From Delftia tsuruhatensis NBRC 16741 (lineage in GTDB: Bacteria; Pseudomonadota; Gammaproteobacteria; Burkholderiales; Burkholderiaceae_C): a DNA stretch of 64,000 bases. Below the pieces are notes generated by a model, which was not told the DNA's origin, did not search any database, and saw nothing but the letters and a program-made list of their open reading frames with translations. The position numbers and the translations under genes are program-made. The stretch's first letter is position 1. Each line of letters starts with the position of its first letter. The stretch lies in contig NZ_BCTO01000042.1 of NCBI RefSeq assembly GCF_001571325.1, positions 23,985 to 87,984 on the forward strand, in the 5' to 3' direction. This document shows positions 24,011-33,196 of this stretch, one piece after another.

Positions 24011-25639
24011 TCAGTTTCCGGATTGCAGCGCCAACCCCGCATGCTCGCGCAGCGGATGAAAGTGAATCTTCGGAAACCGCTCCTGCGCCAGCCGCACGTC
24101 ATAGGGCGAGGTGCACAGATAGGCCAGCGTGTCGGCCGCATCGCGCGCCATGCGCAGCGGGTAGGCGTTCTCGAATTCACGCAGCTCGGCCGGGGTGTCG
24201 GCCGTGATCCAGCGGGCGGCCGTGTACTGGCAGCCTTCCAGACGGATGTCGCAGTCGTATTCGGTGTTCAGGCGGTGCTGCACCACTTCGAACTGCAGCT
24301 GGCCCACGGCGCCCAGCAGCATGTTGCCGCCGGCTTCGGGTTTGAAGACCTGGATGGCGCCTTCCTCGCCCAGCTGCATCAGGCCCTGCTGCAGCTGCTT
24401 GGTGCGCAGCGGGTTCTTGAGCACCACGGTCATGAACATTTCAGGGGCGAAGAAAGGCAGGCCCGTGAATTGCAGGCTCGCGCCGTCGGTGATGGTGTCG
24501 CCCAACTGCACGCCACCATGCGTGGTGAAGCCGATGATGTCGCCCGCATAGGCTTCTTCGACGGCTTCGCGGCGCTGGCTCATGAAGGTCACGACCGAGG
24601 TGGGGCGCAGTTCCTTGGCGGTGCGCTGCACCTTCATCTTCATGCCGGGCGTGTACTTGCCCGAGGCCACGCGCACGAAGGCGATTCGGTCGCGATGGTT
24701 GGCGTCCATGTTGGCCTGGACCTTGAAGACCACGCCGGAGAAGCCTTCGTCCTCGGGGTGGATGATCTTTTCCACAGGCTGCTTGTTGACCAGCAGCGAG
24801 CTTTTTCGGGGGCCGGGCGGGGGCGACATGTCGACCACGGCATCCAGCACTTCCATGACACCGAAGTTGTTCACGCCCGAGCCGAAGAAGACCGGCGTGA
24901 GCTTGCCGGCCAGGAAGGCCTCATGGTCCCAGGGGGCCGAGGCGCCCTGGGCCAGTTCCATGCTGTCGAGCGCGTCGTCAAAGGCCTGCCCGAAGCGCGC
25001 GCGCAGCTTGTCGGCCTCGGCCAGGGGGATGGCCTCGAAGTCCTGGGGGCGGCGTTCGCTGCCAGGCTGGAACACCGTCATGGTCTGGGTGAGCAGGTTG
25101 ATGATGCCGCCAAACTGCTTGCCCTGGCCCACGGGCCAGGTGACGGGGCAGCAGGGCATGCCCAGCTCGCGCTCCACTTCGTCAAGAATGTCCAGCGGAT
25201 CGCGCACTTCGCGGTCCATCTTGTTGACGAAGGTGATGATGGGCGTGTCGCGCTGGCGGCAGACCTCGATCAGGCGGCGGGTCTGCGATTCCACGCCGTT
25301 GGCGGCGTCGATCACCATCAGCGCCGAGTCCACGGCCGTGAGCACGCGGTAGGTGTCTTCCGAGAAGTCCTTGTGGCCCGGGGTGTCGAGCAGATTGACC
25401 ACATGGTCGCGGTAGCTCATCTGCATGACCGAGCTGGCCACCGAGATGCCGCGCTGCTTTTCGATTTCCATCCAGTCGGAGGTGGCGTGGCGGCTGGCCT
25501 TGCGGCCCTTGACGGCGCCCGCGATCTGGATCGCGCCCGAGAACAGCAGCAGCTTTTCGGTTAGCGTGGTCTTGCCCGCGTCGGGGTGGGAAATGATGGC
25601 AAAAGTCCGGCGGCGCCGGGTTTCCAGGGCGTAAGTCAA
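24011..25639 (-). CDS. prfC: Peptide chain release factor 3, 542 aa
   Basis: Translational GTPase that removes RF1/RF2 from the ribosome. G-motifs are all present: SHPDAGKTTLTEKLL, the switch segment RGISVASSVMQM, DTPGHKDFSED and NKMDRE. Family domains follow through a C-terminus ending ALQSGN. No ATG precedes MTYALETRRRRTFA-type homology; the start is best placed at TTG 25639, which gives the usual RF3 N-terminus. GTG at 25687 would add 16 residues and is the alternative. Neither has a clear Shine-Dalgarno sequence. This housekeeping gene lies inside the surface-glycan block, 24 bases after the acyltransferase start region, on the same strand. Confidence 0.95.
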   Translation of the reverse strand: MTYALETRRRRTFAIISHPDAGKTTLTEKLLLFSGAIQIAGAVKGRKASRHATSDWMEIEKQRGISVASSVMQMSYRDHVVNLLDTPGHKDFSEDTYRVLTAVDSALMVIDAANGVESQTRRLIEVCRQRDTPIITFVNKMDREVRDPLDILDEVERELGMPCCPVTWPVGQGKQFGGIINLLTQTMTVFQPGSERRPQDFEAIPLAEADKLRARFGQAFDDALDSMELAQGASAPWDHEAFLAGKLTPVFFGSGVNNFGVMEVLDAVVDMSPPPGPRKSSLLVNKQPVEKIIHPEDEGFSGVVFKVQANMDANHRDRIAFVRVASGKYTPGMKMKVQRTAKELRPTSVVTFMSQRREAVEEAYAGDIIGFTTHGGVQLGDTITDGASLQFTGLPFFAPEMFMTVVLKNPLRTKQLQQGLMQLGEEGAIQVFKPEAGGNMLLGAVGQLQFEVVQHRLNTEYDCDIRLEGCQYTAARWITADTPAELREFENAYPLRMARDAADTLAYLCTSPYDVRLAQERFPKIHFHPLREHAGLALQSGN

Positions 25640-25785
25640 GGGGGAATCCAGGAGATGGGCTGTCGAGAGCGCACGGGCGTCTGGCACCCGTGGCGAATCG
25701 GAGCATTTTACAGAGCGTGGGCAAGAGAAGGCTTTTGCATGGTGTCCCGGATTGGCCTGTGCATTGACCTGCTGCCTGGGGACTG

Positions 25786-27201
25786 TTACGACCTGCTTTC
25801 GTGTGCCGACGAAACCATTATGGGAATGAGTGCCAGCGGCATGGCAAAGAAAAGCAATAAGTAACGATACTCGCCCGCCGAGGCGAATGCAGCGATACCG
25901 GCCAGTTGCAACGCCAGGGGAATTGTCACAAGCAGGGCTGGCAGTTCCTTGCGGCGACAACTGCGCCACAGCAGCATTGCCAGCAGGCCCATGCCCAGCC
26001 AAGGTGTCCACAGCAGCCACCGCCACGCGTAGCTATATCTGTGCACGGTGCGCAGTGCCTGTTCTGCCCGGTCCAGCCCGAACCGGCGCATCTGTGACTG
26101 TGCCTGGGTGCGTTTCAGGACGTATTGCGCGTAGTCGAGCGCAGGAAAACCACCCTGCGCAAGGGCTGCAGCCAAAAAAACGTTCACACGGCTGGCCGCC
26201 ACGTCCGGCAGGTTGTGCCACAGGTTGTAGCGGAAAAATTCGCTTACCAACTCCTTGCGCTGCTCATCGGGTAGGCCCAGGAGCTGGGGTCCTGATGGAT
26301 GGAAGACAAGCATGTCCCAATAGGCTGGATCCGAATATGCGAGCATCAGGTCCCGCGGGCGATAGCTGTCGAGGATTTCCAGGGTGCGCGCGGAAAGCTT
26401 GGGCTCCTGCAGCACCCACGGGTCGTTCATGAGGGGCTGCTTTTGCCATAGATCGTTCATGGCCCTGGGCTGGAGTAGCTTGACGGTCTCGAAAAGGACC
26501 AGTGAATCCGAGGCGCTTTGCGCGGTCGATTTGTGCAATTGGGTTCCTGCATAGACCGTGGCGCACCAGAACGCGATGATGGTCCCGAGATACCAGCGGC
26601 TGCGAAGGTCGGCGAGAAACAGGGCGAGCATGGCAGGTGCCAGGAAAACGATCCCGTTGGCGCGCACGAACACGGCCAAGGGCAAGGCAAGGGCAATCAT
26701 CGCAAGGGACGCCCAGCTGTGCTGGCGCCGGCTGCACAGCAGCCATATTTCGAACAGCAGCGCGCAAGAAGCCACGGCGAAGATGGCGTCCGGGTACAGC
26801 GTGCCTGTGAAATAGACCATGTGCGGCGCCGCGCAGATGAAGAGCAGCAGAAAAACGCACAGCGCGCGGTGCCGCGAGGTCCAGTACCAGGCCAGCATGC
26901 GGGCGAAGAACATGGCGCACAGCAATATCAGCGCGATGATGGGTACTTCCACCAAGTGGGTGGCACCGTAGGTGATACGGACGAAGTAGTACCACAGCAC
27001 ACCCTTGCCGGAACGGAATTTGTCCGGGTTGTCCACTTCCATGAGGACGGCCGCGCTGTCCTCGCCCAGCACGCCGGGCCAGAAGATCAGCAGCCATCCC
27101 AGGTACAGGAGGCTGAGCAAGCCCCAGAAACCCAGGAAAGTCCTGCCATCGGTTGCCTGGGCTGTCGTAGAAGTGTTTTTCACTTGGAGTGCAGGAGTCA
27201 T
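25786..27201 (-). CDS. Polytopic membrane protein, GT-C-like, paralogue B, 471 aa
   Basis: Paralogue of the protein at 21579-22949, with about ten hydrophobic segments and the opening LIFWPGVLGEDSAAVLMEVD. It shares EFFRYNLWHNLP, ASRVNVFLAAALAQGGFPAL and FASAGEYRYLLLFF with that protein. The ED pair just after the first helix fits the acidic loop of GT-C enzymes. Start ATG 27201 is preferred over TTG 27258 because the hydrophobic part follows directly. It is richer in G+C than paralogue A, so the two have separate histories. It starts the minus-strand block and is divergent from the kdp operon. Substrate and exact family unknown. Confidence 0.7.
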   Translation of the reverse strand: MTPALQVKNTSTTAQATDGRTFLGFWGLLSLLYLGWLLIFWPGVLGEDSAAVLMEVDNPDKFRSGKGVLWYYFVRITYGATHLVEVPIIALILLCAMFFARMLAWYWTSRHRALCVFLLLFICAAPHMVYFTGTLYPDAIFAVASCALLFEIWLLCSRRQHSWASLAMIALALPLAVFVRANGIVFLAPAMLALFLADLRSRWYLGTIIAFWCATVYAGTQLHKSTAQSASDSLVLFETVKLLQPRAMNDLWQKQPLMNDPWVLQEPKLSARTLEILDSYRPRDLMLAYSDPAYWDMLVFHPSGPQLLGLPDEQRKELVSEFFRYNLWHNLPDVAASRVNVFLAAALAQGGFPALDYAQYVLKRTQAQSQMRRFGLDRAEQALRTVHRYSYAWRWLLWTPWLGMGLLAMLLWRSCRRKELPALLVTIPLALQLAGIAAFASAGEYRYLLLFFAMPLALIPIMVSSAHESRS

Positions 27202-27267
27202 AAGGGTGGGATGGCAGAGCGTGAAGGGCGGGGTTCTGAACCATTCGATAAGACGCAATGGTGGACA

Positions 27268-27318
27268 TCTTGATGCCGTCTTGATACGGCACGTCGCAAT
27301 CTCAATCCGCTTTTGACA
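27268..27318 (+). promoter_or_regulatory. Candidate KdpE binding repeats and -35 element of the kdp operon
   Basis: TCTTGATGCCG (27268-27278) and TCTTGATACGG (27279-27289) are tandem, match at 9 of 11 positions and have the 11-base period typical of OmpR-family regulator sites. TTGACA follows at 27313-27318; no good -10 was found 16-18 bases later, consistent with an activator-dependent promoter. The operon encodes its own OmpR-type regulator, KdpE. Function inferred. Confidence 0.45.
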
Positions 27319-27390
27319 GCCCCGGCCCTAGAGTTTTCCCCATCGCAACAACAGGTGCCGCCATGCGGCGCCGATGCGGGAGAAATCCCT

Positions 27391-27489
27391 ATGACCCTGA
27401 CCGAAATCACCGGATGGCTGGGCGCCCTGGGCGCCCTGGCTGTGTTTGTCTACCTCGGATACGCATTGCTGCGGCCCGAACAGTTCTGA
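27391..27489 (+). CDS. kdpF: KdpF small membrane subunit of the potassium pump, 32 aa
   Basis: One-helix peptide MTLTEITGWLGALGALAVFV continuing to YLGYALLRPEQF and stop. The ending YALLRPEQF matches the KdpF pattern (E. coli ends YALINAEAF), and it sits at the head of the kdp operon as KdpF does. KdpF stabilises the KdpABC complex. GGAG lies 11-14 bases upstream of ATG 27391. It is too short for most gene finders. Confidence 0.85.
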   Translation: MTLTEITGWLGALGALAVFVYLGYALLRPEQF

Positions 27490-27499
27490 GGTGGCGCAG

Positions 27500-27583
27500 A
27501 TGCAAGACCTGATCTTTATCGCCCTGAGCCTGGGCTGCTTCGGGGGCCTGCTGGCCTTCGTGGCGGCGCTGGGCCGGATTTGA
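27500..27583 (+). CDS. Micro-ORF between kdpF and kdpA: 27-aa predicted membrane peptide
   Basis: ATG at 27500 opens MQDLIFIALSLGCFGGLLAF, then VAALGRI and TGA. It is almost wholly hydrophobic, one membrane helix, with a negatively charged start and a basic end. It begins 10 bases after kdpF and ends 20 bases before kdpA. Similar small hydrophobic ORFs starting with a (D)LI-type segment accompany kdpF in some other bacteria (recollection, not checked). Coding status rests on position, start/stop and hydrophobicity only; the ribosome site is weak. It may be an extra Kdp subunit or a coupling ORF. Confidence 0.5.
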   Translation: MQDLIFIALSLGCFGGLLAFVAALGRI

Positions 27584-27603
27584 CTGCCTGAAAGGAGACC
27601 TCC

Positions 27604-29310
27604 ATGTGGTTGACCTGGATGGAATATGCACTGGTGCTGCTGCTGATGACGGCGCTGGCCGTGCCCATGGGGCAGTGGCTGGCACGCTGCTTCACGAGTG
27701 AGCACCATGCCTGGATCGAGCGGCTGAGCTTTCGCGCTCTGGGCGTGAACCCGGCCGAGCGCATGGGCTGGCAGCGCTACGGGCTGGCGCTGCTGCTGTC
27801 CAACGGCGCCATGCTGCTGCTGGGCTATGCGCTGCTGCGCCTGCAGGGCTGGATGCCGCTCAATGCGCTGAGCAATGCGGCGCAGACACCGGACCTGGCC
27901 TTCAACACGGCCGTGTCCTTTGTGACCAATACCAACTGGCAGGCGTATTCGGGCGAGAGCAGCCTGTCCAACGCCACGCAGATGGTGGCCATCACCTTCA
28001 TGATGTTCGCTGGCGCGACCACGGGCGTGGTCGCCGCGGCGGGTGTCATCCGCGGCCTGGCGCGCTCCAGTGCCTCGGACCTGGGCAACTACTGGGTGGA
28101 CTATGTGCGCATGCTCTGGCGCGTGATGCTGCCGCTGAGCTTTGTGGTGGCCCTGGTCTATGTGTGGCAGGGTGTGCCTCAGACGCTGGATGGCCAGGTC
28201 TGGGCGACGACGCTGGAAGGCGCTCGCCAGCAGATTCTTCTCGGCCCCGTGGCCAGCCTGGAGAGCATCAAGCACATCGGCACCAACGGTGGCGGCTTCT
28301 TCGGCATGAATGCGGCCCATCCGTTCGAGAACCCCACGCCGCTGACCAACGCATTCCACATCCTGGGCATGCTGCTGATCCCGTCGGCGCTGACCTATGC
28401 GCTCGGCTCCATGCTGCTGCGCCGTCGCCAGGGCTGGGTGCTGTTCGGCGCCTGCCTGGTGATGTTCGTGGGCTTTCTGGCGCTGGTGTTCACGGCCGAG
28501 CAGGCCGGCAATCCGCTGCTCACGGCCGCAGGTGCCGACCAGCAGATCAGCGCCACCCAGCCGGGCGGCAACATGGAGGGCAAGGAGCTGCGCTTCGGCA
28601 TCGCCGATACGGCGCTGTTCGTGACCACGACCACGGCCGCGACCACGGGCTCGGTCAATGCCATGCATGACTCGCTGACGCCCCTGGGCGGGCTGGTGCC
28701 GCTGGCGCAGATGATGCTCAACTGTGTGTTCGGCGGCGACGGCGTGGGCCTGATCAACCTGCTGCAGTACGCCATCCTCACGGTTTTCCTGGCCGGCATG
28801 ATGATCGGCCGCACGCCCGAGTTCCTGGGCAAGAAGATCGAGGCGCGCGAGATCAAGCTGGTGATGCTGGCCGTGATGGCGCACCCGATCTCCATCCTGG
28901 GCTTCACGGCGTTGGCTGCGGTCTGGCCCGACACCATGGCCAGTCTGACCAACCGGGGGCCGCACGGCTTCTCGGAGGTGCTCTATGCCTATGCCTCGGG
29001 CACGGCCAACAACGGCTCGGCCTTTGCGGGCCTGAATGCGAACACGCCGTTCTTCAACACCACCATCGGCCTGGCCATGCTGGCTGGCCGCTATCTGACA
29101 CTGCTGCCCATGCTGGCCCTGGCCGGCAGCCTGGCGGCCAAGCCCACCGTGCCTGCGGGGCCGGGCACCTTCCCGACGGCCACGCCGCTGTTCATGGGCT
29201 TGCTGGTCTTCGTGGTGGTAGTGGTCGGTGGACTGACCTTCCTGCCTTCGCTGGCCCTGGGTCCTGTGGTCGAGCAACTGCAGATGCTGTCAGGACAGGT
29301 CTACCCCTGA
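27604..29310 (+). CDS. kdpA: Potassium-transporting ATPase, K+-channel-like subunit KdpA, 568 aa
   Basis: Potassium-selective channel subunit of the high-affinity KdpFABC pump. AGGAG lies six to ten bases upstream of ATG 27604. Ten membrane segments; filter-type regions include [43 protein letters not shown] and [14 protein letters not shown], the four pore repeats with their conserved glycines. Length is normal (E. coli 557). The next gene is kdpC rather than kdpB, 71 bases on. An opposite-strand ORF of 649 codons over this gene is an artefact of high G+C. Confidence 0.98.
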   Translation: MWLTWMEYALVLLLMTALAVPMGQWLARCFTSEHHAWIERLSFRALGVNPAERMGWQRYGLALLLSNGAMLLLGYALLRLQGWMPLNALSNAAQTPDLAFNTAVSFVTNTNWQAYSGESSLSNATQMVAITFMMFAGATTGVVAAAGVIRGLARSSASDLGNYWVDYVRMLWRVMLPLSFVVALVYVWQGVPQTLDGQVWATTLEGARQQILLGPVASLESIKHIGTNGGGFFGMNAAHPFENPTPLTNAFHILGMLLIPSALTYALGSMLLRRRQGWVLFGACLVMFVGFLALVFTAEQAGNPLLTAAGADQQISATQPGGNMEGKELRFGIADTALFVTTTTAATTGSVNAMHDSLTPLGGLVPLAQMMLNCVFGGDGVGLINLLQYAILTVFLAGMMIGRTPEFLGKKIEAREIKLVMLAVMAHPISILGFTALAAVWPDTMASLTNRGPHGFSEVLYAYASGTANNGSAFAGLNANTPFFNTTIGLAMLAGRYLTLLPMLALAGSLAAKPTVPAGPGTFPTATPLFMGLLVFVVVVVGGLTFLPSLALGPVVEQLQMLSGQVYP

Positions 29311-29381
29311 ACACCCCTGAGCCCGTTTTTTTCCTGGCCGCCTGCTGTGCCTGACACAGCAGCGCGGCGGAGGTTTCCGAA

Positions 29382-30116
29382 ATGCAAGTTCAAACACACA
29401 CTTCCGGCCCGTTGCCGGTGCTGCGCACCGATGCGCAGGTTCCATCCCAGACCGATGCCGGCGGGCTGCGCTCGCTGTTCGGCCCCAGCCTGCGGTCGGC
29501 GCTGTTCGTCGCCGTGGTCACGGGCCTGGCGTATCCGCTGGTCACCACGCTCGTGGCCCAGGCCGCGTTTCCCAAGGCCGCCAATGGCAGCCTGATCACG
29601 CGCCAGGGCTCGGTCGTGGGCTCGGCCCTGATCGGGCAGGAGTTCGCTTCGCCCCGTTATTTCCAGGGTCGGCCCAGCGCCACCACGGCGCCGGATCCCG
29701 ACAAGGCCGATGCCACGGTGGCCGCGCCCTACAACGCCGCGCTGTCGGCCGCCACCAACCAGGGGTCGACCCACGCGGCGCTCAAGGAGTCCGTGGCGGC
29801 GCGCGTGGCGGCCTACCGCGAACTCAATGGTCTGGCGGCAGATGCCGCTGTGCCTGTGGATGCCGTGACGGCCTCGGCCTCCGGCCTGGATCCGCACATC
29901 TCTGTGGCCAATGCCGAGCTGCAGCTGCCGCGCGTGGCACGCGAGCGCCAGCTGCCTGTGGCCAAGGTCCAGGAACTGCTGCGCCAGCAGATGCAGCCGC
30001 GCGTTCTGGGCCTGCTGGGTGAGCCGCGCGTGAACGTGCTGCAGTTGAATCTGGCGCTGGACGATCTCTCGGCCGCGACGCTGCAGCCTGCGGCAGCCAA
30101 TGCCGCCAAGGAGTAA
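29382..30116 (+). CDS. kdpC: Potassium-transporting ATPase KdpC subunit, 244 aa
   Basis: Single-span subunit of KdpFABC thought to help ATP binding. GGAGG precedes ATG 29382 by eight bases, so the start is firm. Residues 1-35 are a family-atypical polar extension. The membrane helix follows (LRSALFVAVVTGLAYPLVTT), then GSVVGSALIGQEFASPRYFQ and GRPSATTAPDPD, and the late signature ASGLDPHISVANAELQLPRV. At 244 residues it exceeds the usual ~190. It lies between kdpA and kdpB, three bases before kdpB; in most genomes the order is A-B-C. Confidence 0.96.
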   Translation: MQVQTHTSGPLPVLRTDAQVPSQTDAGGLRSLFGPSLRSALFVAVVTGLAYPLVTTLVAQAAFPKAANGSLITRQGSVVGSALIGQEFASPRYFQGRPSATTAPDPDKADATVAAPYNAALSAATNQGSTHAALKESVAARVAAYRELNGLAADAAVPVDAVTASASGLDPHISVANAELQLPRVARERQLPVAKVQELLRQQMQPRVLGLLGEPRVNVLQLNLALDDLSAATLQPAAANAAKE

Positions 30117-30119
30117 GCC

Positions 30120-32204
30120 ATGTCGCGCAAAACTGCTTTGTCCCTGTTCGATCCTTCGCTGGTGCGCCAGGCGCTGGGTGACTCCATCCGCAAGCTGGCA
30201 CCGAGCGCGCAATGGCGCAACCCGGTGATGTTCGTGGTCTATCTGGGCGCCATCTTCACCAGCCTGCTCTGGGCCCAGGCCCTGGCGGGCGAGGGCGAGG
30301 CGCCTGCGGGCTTCATCCTGGCCATTGCGCTGTGGCTGTGGTTCACCGTGCTGTTCGCCAATTTTGCGGAGGCGCTGGCCGAGGGGCGCAGCCGCGCCCA
30401 GGCCGCCAGCCTGCGCAGCATGAAGCGCAGCACCGTCGCCAAGAAGCTGGAGCAGGCCAGCTACCAGAGCCGCTGGCATCCCGTGGGTGCCGAAGAACTG
30501 CGTTCGGGCATGTGGGTGCTGGTGGAGGCCGGCGACACCGTGCCGCTGGACGGCACCGTGATCGAGGGCGTGGCCTCGGTGGACGAGAGCGCCATCACCG
30601 GCGAATCGGCCCCCGTGATCCGCGAGGCCGGCGGCGACTTCTCTTCGGTCACCGGCGGCACGCGCGTGCTGTCGGACTGGCTGGTGGTGCAGATCACCGT
30701 GAACCCCGGCGAGTCCTTCCTGGACCGCATGATCTCCATGGTGGAGTCGGCCCGCCGCCACAAGACGCCCAACGAACTGGCGCTGACCATCTTGCTGGTC
30801 GGACTGACGCTGCTGTTCCTGCTGGTCATCGTCACGCTGCGGCCCTATTCGGCCTTTGCGGTGGAGCTGACGGGCAGCGGGCAGGTCGTGGGACTGACGG
30901 TGCTGGTCGCCCTGCTGGTGTGCCTGATCCCGACCACCATCGGCGGCCTGCTGTCGGCCATTGGCGTGGCAGGCATGAGCCGCATGATGCAGGCCAACGT
31001 GATCGCCACTTCGGGCCGCGCCGTGGAGGCGGCCGGCGACGTGGACGTGCTGCTGCTGGACAAGACCGGCACCATCACGCTGGGCAACCGCCAGGCCAGC
31101 GAATTCCTGCCCGCTCCCGGCGTGACGGCCGCGCAGCTGGTCGATGCGGCGCAGCTGGCATCACTGGCCGACGAGACACCCGAGGGCCGCAGCGTGGTCG
31201 TGCTGGCCAAGGAAATGCATGGCCTGCGCGAGCGTGACCTGGCAACCCTGCATGCCGTCTTCGTGCCCTTCACGGCCCAGACGCGCATGAGCGGCGTGGA
31301 CATGCCGCAGCCCGACGGCGGCACGCGCAGCCTGCGCAAGGGCGCGGCCGACGCCGTGCGCCGCCACGTCGAAGCCATGGGCGGCAAGTTCCCGCCCGCC
31401 ATGCTCAAGGTGGTGGAGGATGTCTCGCGGCGCGGCAGCACGCCGCTGGTGGTGGCCGATGGCGCCCGCGTGCTGGGCGTGATCGAGCTCAAGGACGTGG
31501 TCAAGCACGGCATACGCGAACGCTTTGCCGAGCTGCGCCGCATGGGCATCAAGACCGTGATGATCACGGGCGACAATCCGCTCACGGCCGCCGCCATTGC
31601 GGCCGAGGCCGGCGTGGACGACTACCTTGCCGAAGCCACGCCCGAGGACAAGCTGCGCCTGATCCGCGAACACCAGGCCGCCGGCCGGCTGGTGGCCATG
31701 ACCGGCGACGGCACCAATGACGCACCCGCACTGGCCCAGGCCGACGTGGCCGTGGCCATGAACAGCGGCACCCAGGCGGCCAAGGAAGCCGGCAACATGG
31801 TGGACCTGGACAGCAACCCGACCAAGCTCATCGAGGTCGTGGAGACCGGCAAGCAGATGCTGATGACGCGCGGTGCGCTGACCACCTTCAGCGTGGCCAA
31901 CGACGTGGCCAAGTACTTCGCCATCATCCCGGCCGCCTTCGTGGGCACGTATCCGCAGCTGTCGGCGCTCAATGTCATGGGACTGGCCAGCCCGGGCTCG
32001 GCCATCCTGAGCGCCGTGATCTTCAACGCGCTGATCATCATCGTCCTGATACCGCTGGCCTTGCGTGGCGTTCCCTACCACGCCATCGGCGCCTCGGCCC
32101 TGCTGCGGCGCAACCTGCTGGTCTACGGGCTGGGGGGCCTGGTCGTCCCCTTCATCGGCATCAAGCTGATCGACATGCTGCTGGTGGCTTTCGGCCTGGC
32201 CTGA
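30120..32204 (+). CDS. kdpB: Potassium-transporting P-type ATPase catalytic subunit KdpB, 694 aa
   Basis: ATP-hydrolysing subunit of the Kdp pump. Phosphorylation motif DKTGTIT has its aspartate at residue 314. The actuator-domain motif ITGESAPV, the nucleotide-domain segment RKGAADAV and the hinge [12 protein letters not shown] are intact. Seven membrane segments. It starts three bases after kdpC, so translation is coupled. The next gene, an outer-membrane protein, is 64 bases on, beyond a strong hairpin. Length matches the family (E. coli 682). Confidence 0.98.
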   Translation: MSRKTALSLFDPSLVRQALGDSIRKLAPSAQWRNPVMFVVYLGAIFTSLLWAQALAGEGEAPAGFILAIALWLWFTVLFANFAEALAEGRSRAQAASLRSMKRSTVAKKLEQASYQSRWHPVGAEELRSGMWVLVEAGDTVPLDGTVIEGVASVDESAITGESAPVIREAGGDFSSVTGGTRVLSDWLVVQITVNPGESFLDRMISMVESARRHKTPNELALTILLVGLTLLFLLVIVTLRPYSAFAVELTGSGQVVGLTVLVALLVCLIPTTIGGLLSAIGVAGMSRMMQANVIATSGRAVEAAGDVDVLLLDKTGTITLGNRQASEFLPAPGVTAAQLVDAAQLASLADETPEGRSVVVLAKEMHGLRERDLATLHAVFVPFTAQTRMSGVDMPQPDGGTRSLRKGAADAVRRHVEAMGGKFPPAMLKVVEDVSRRGSTPLVVADGARVLGVIELKDVVKHGIRERFAELRRMGIKTVMITGDNPLTAAAIAAEAGVDDYLAEATPEDKLRLIREHQAAGRLVAMTGDGTNDAPALAQADVAVAMNSGTQAAKEAGNMVDLDSNPTKLIEVVETGKQMLMTRGALTTFSVANDVAKYFAIIPAAFVGTYPQLSALNVMGLASPGSAILSAVIFNALIIIVLIPLALRGVPYHAIGASALLRRNLLVYGLGGLVVPFIGIKLIDMLLVAFGLA

Positions 32205-32209
32205 TCTTT

Positions 32210-32242
32210 GGCGGCAAGCCTGCCCGCCCGGGCAGGCACCGC
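32210..32242 (+). terminator. Strong hairpin after kdpB (attenuator or weak terminator)
   Basis: GCCTGCCCG (32218-32226) pairs with CGGGCAGGC (32229-32237), flanked by further GGCGG/CCGCC pairing. TTGCTTTCTC follows, a poor T tract. It probably reduces rather than stops transcription into the downstream outer-membrane protein and kdpDE genes. Confidence 0.5.
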
Positions 32243-32268
32243 CTTGCTTTCTCTGTACAAAAACCAAG

Positions 32269-33162
32269 ATGAAATCCGCTTCTTCCATGACGGCCGCTTG
32301 TGCCGTCCCCCGCTTCTTCCCCCGTGCCTCGCTGGCTGCACTGCTGTCGCTGGCGGCTGCGTCCTGCCATGCCCAGGCCGAGACCTCCCCAGTCAACGCT
32401 GCCAGTGCCGATGCCCAGCAATCGCCCGCACCCGCCTACGCGCTCACCGGCAGCGTGGCGCTGCTCAGCGACTACCGTTTCCGTGGCATCTCGCAAAGCT
32501 GGATGGGGCCGGCGCTGCAGGGCGGGCTGGAGCTGTCGCTGCCGCGCGGCGCCTACCTGGGCGTGTCCGGCTCCAGCGTGTCGCGCCACAGCTATCTGGA
32601 CGGCCGCGCGCTGGAGCTTGACCTGTACGGCGGCTGGCGCACCGAGCTGCTGCCGGGCTGGACGGGCGACATCGGCCTGCTGCACTACAACTACCCCGGC
32701 GCGCGCGTGCCCCGCGGGGATGGCAGCGGCGGCGTGCGCTACGACACCACCGAGGCCTATCTGGGCGTCACCCACGGCGGCTTCAGCGCCAAATGGTCGC
32801 TGGCGCTGACGCCTTACTTCGGCCTGCGCGACAGCACGGCGGCCACGGCCTTTGCCGAGGCACTTCCCGGCAGCGGCAGCTCACGCGGCAGCAGCTATCT
32901 GGACCTGAACTACCAGCATCCGCTGGGCGACTGGGCGGTGCTGGGCCTGCATGCCGGCCACACGCAGGTGCGCAACTACAGCGAACTGTCGTACGCCGAC
33001 TGGCGCGTCTCGCTGGCCCGCAGCTGGGGGCCATGGACGGCCACGCTGGCCTGGGCCGGCACCTCGGCCGACACGCGCTACTACCGCGCGGCCAATGCGG
33101 CAGGCCAGATGCAAAGCCTGGGCCGCAGCGGCTGGGTGCTGTCGCTGTCGGCGGCGTTCTAG
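32269..33162 (+). CDS. Outer-membrane beta-barrel protein (TIGR02001-type), in the kdp operon, 297 aa
   Basis: Exported protein with a signal region (PRFFPRASLAALLSLAAASC, then HAQA). The mature part is a repeating beta-strand protein with DYRFRGISQS, the landmark of a conserved family (TIGR02001, gcw_chp), and ends in phenylalanine (LSLSAAF), as outer-membrane barrels do. Strands such as AYLGVSGSSVSRHSYL, LELDLYGGWRTEL and GDIGLLHYNYPG fit the pattern. It lies between the pump genes and kdpDE on the same strand, so it may be a potassium-related porin or co-regulated surface protein. ATG 32269 has no strong ribosome site; ATG at residue 7 (MTAACAV) is possible. Confidence 0.75.
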   Translation: MKSASSMTAACAVPRFFPRASLAALLSLAAASCHAQAETSPVNAASADAQQSPAPAYALTGSVALLSDYRFRGISQSWMGPALQGGLELSLPRGAYLGVSGSSVSRHSYLDGRALELDLYGGWRTELLPGWTGDIGLLHYNYPGARVPRGDGSGGVRYDTTEAYLGVTHGGFSAKWSLALTPYFGLRDSTAATAFAEALPGSGSSRGSSYLDLNYQHPLGDWAVLGLHAGHTQVRNYSELSYADWRVSLARSWGPWTATLAWAGTSADTRYYRAANAAGQMQSLGRSGWVLSLSAAF

Positions 33163-33196
33163 TGTGGGGGCACGCTCTGGTGCTAGGCTGAGAACC

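Noticed and set aside
27328..29277. 649-codon minus-strand ORF opposite kdpA
   Set aside because: Composition artefact; kdpA on the plus strand has clear pore motifs and a ribosome site.
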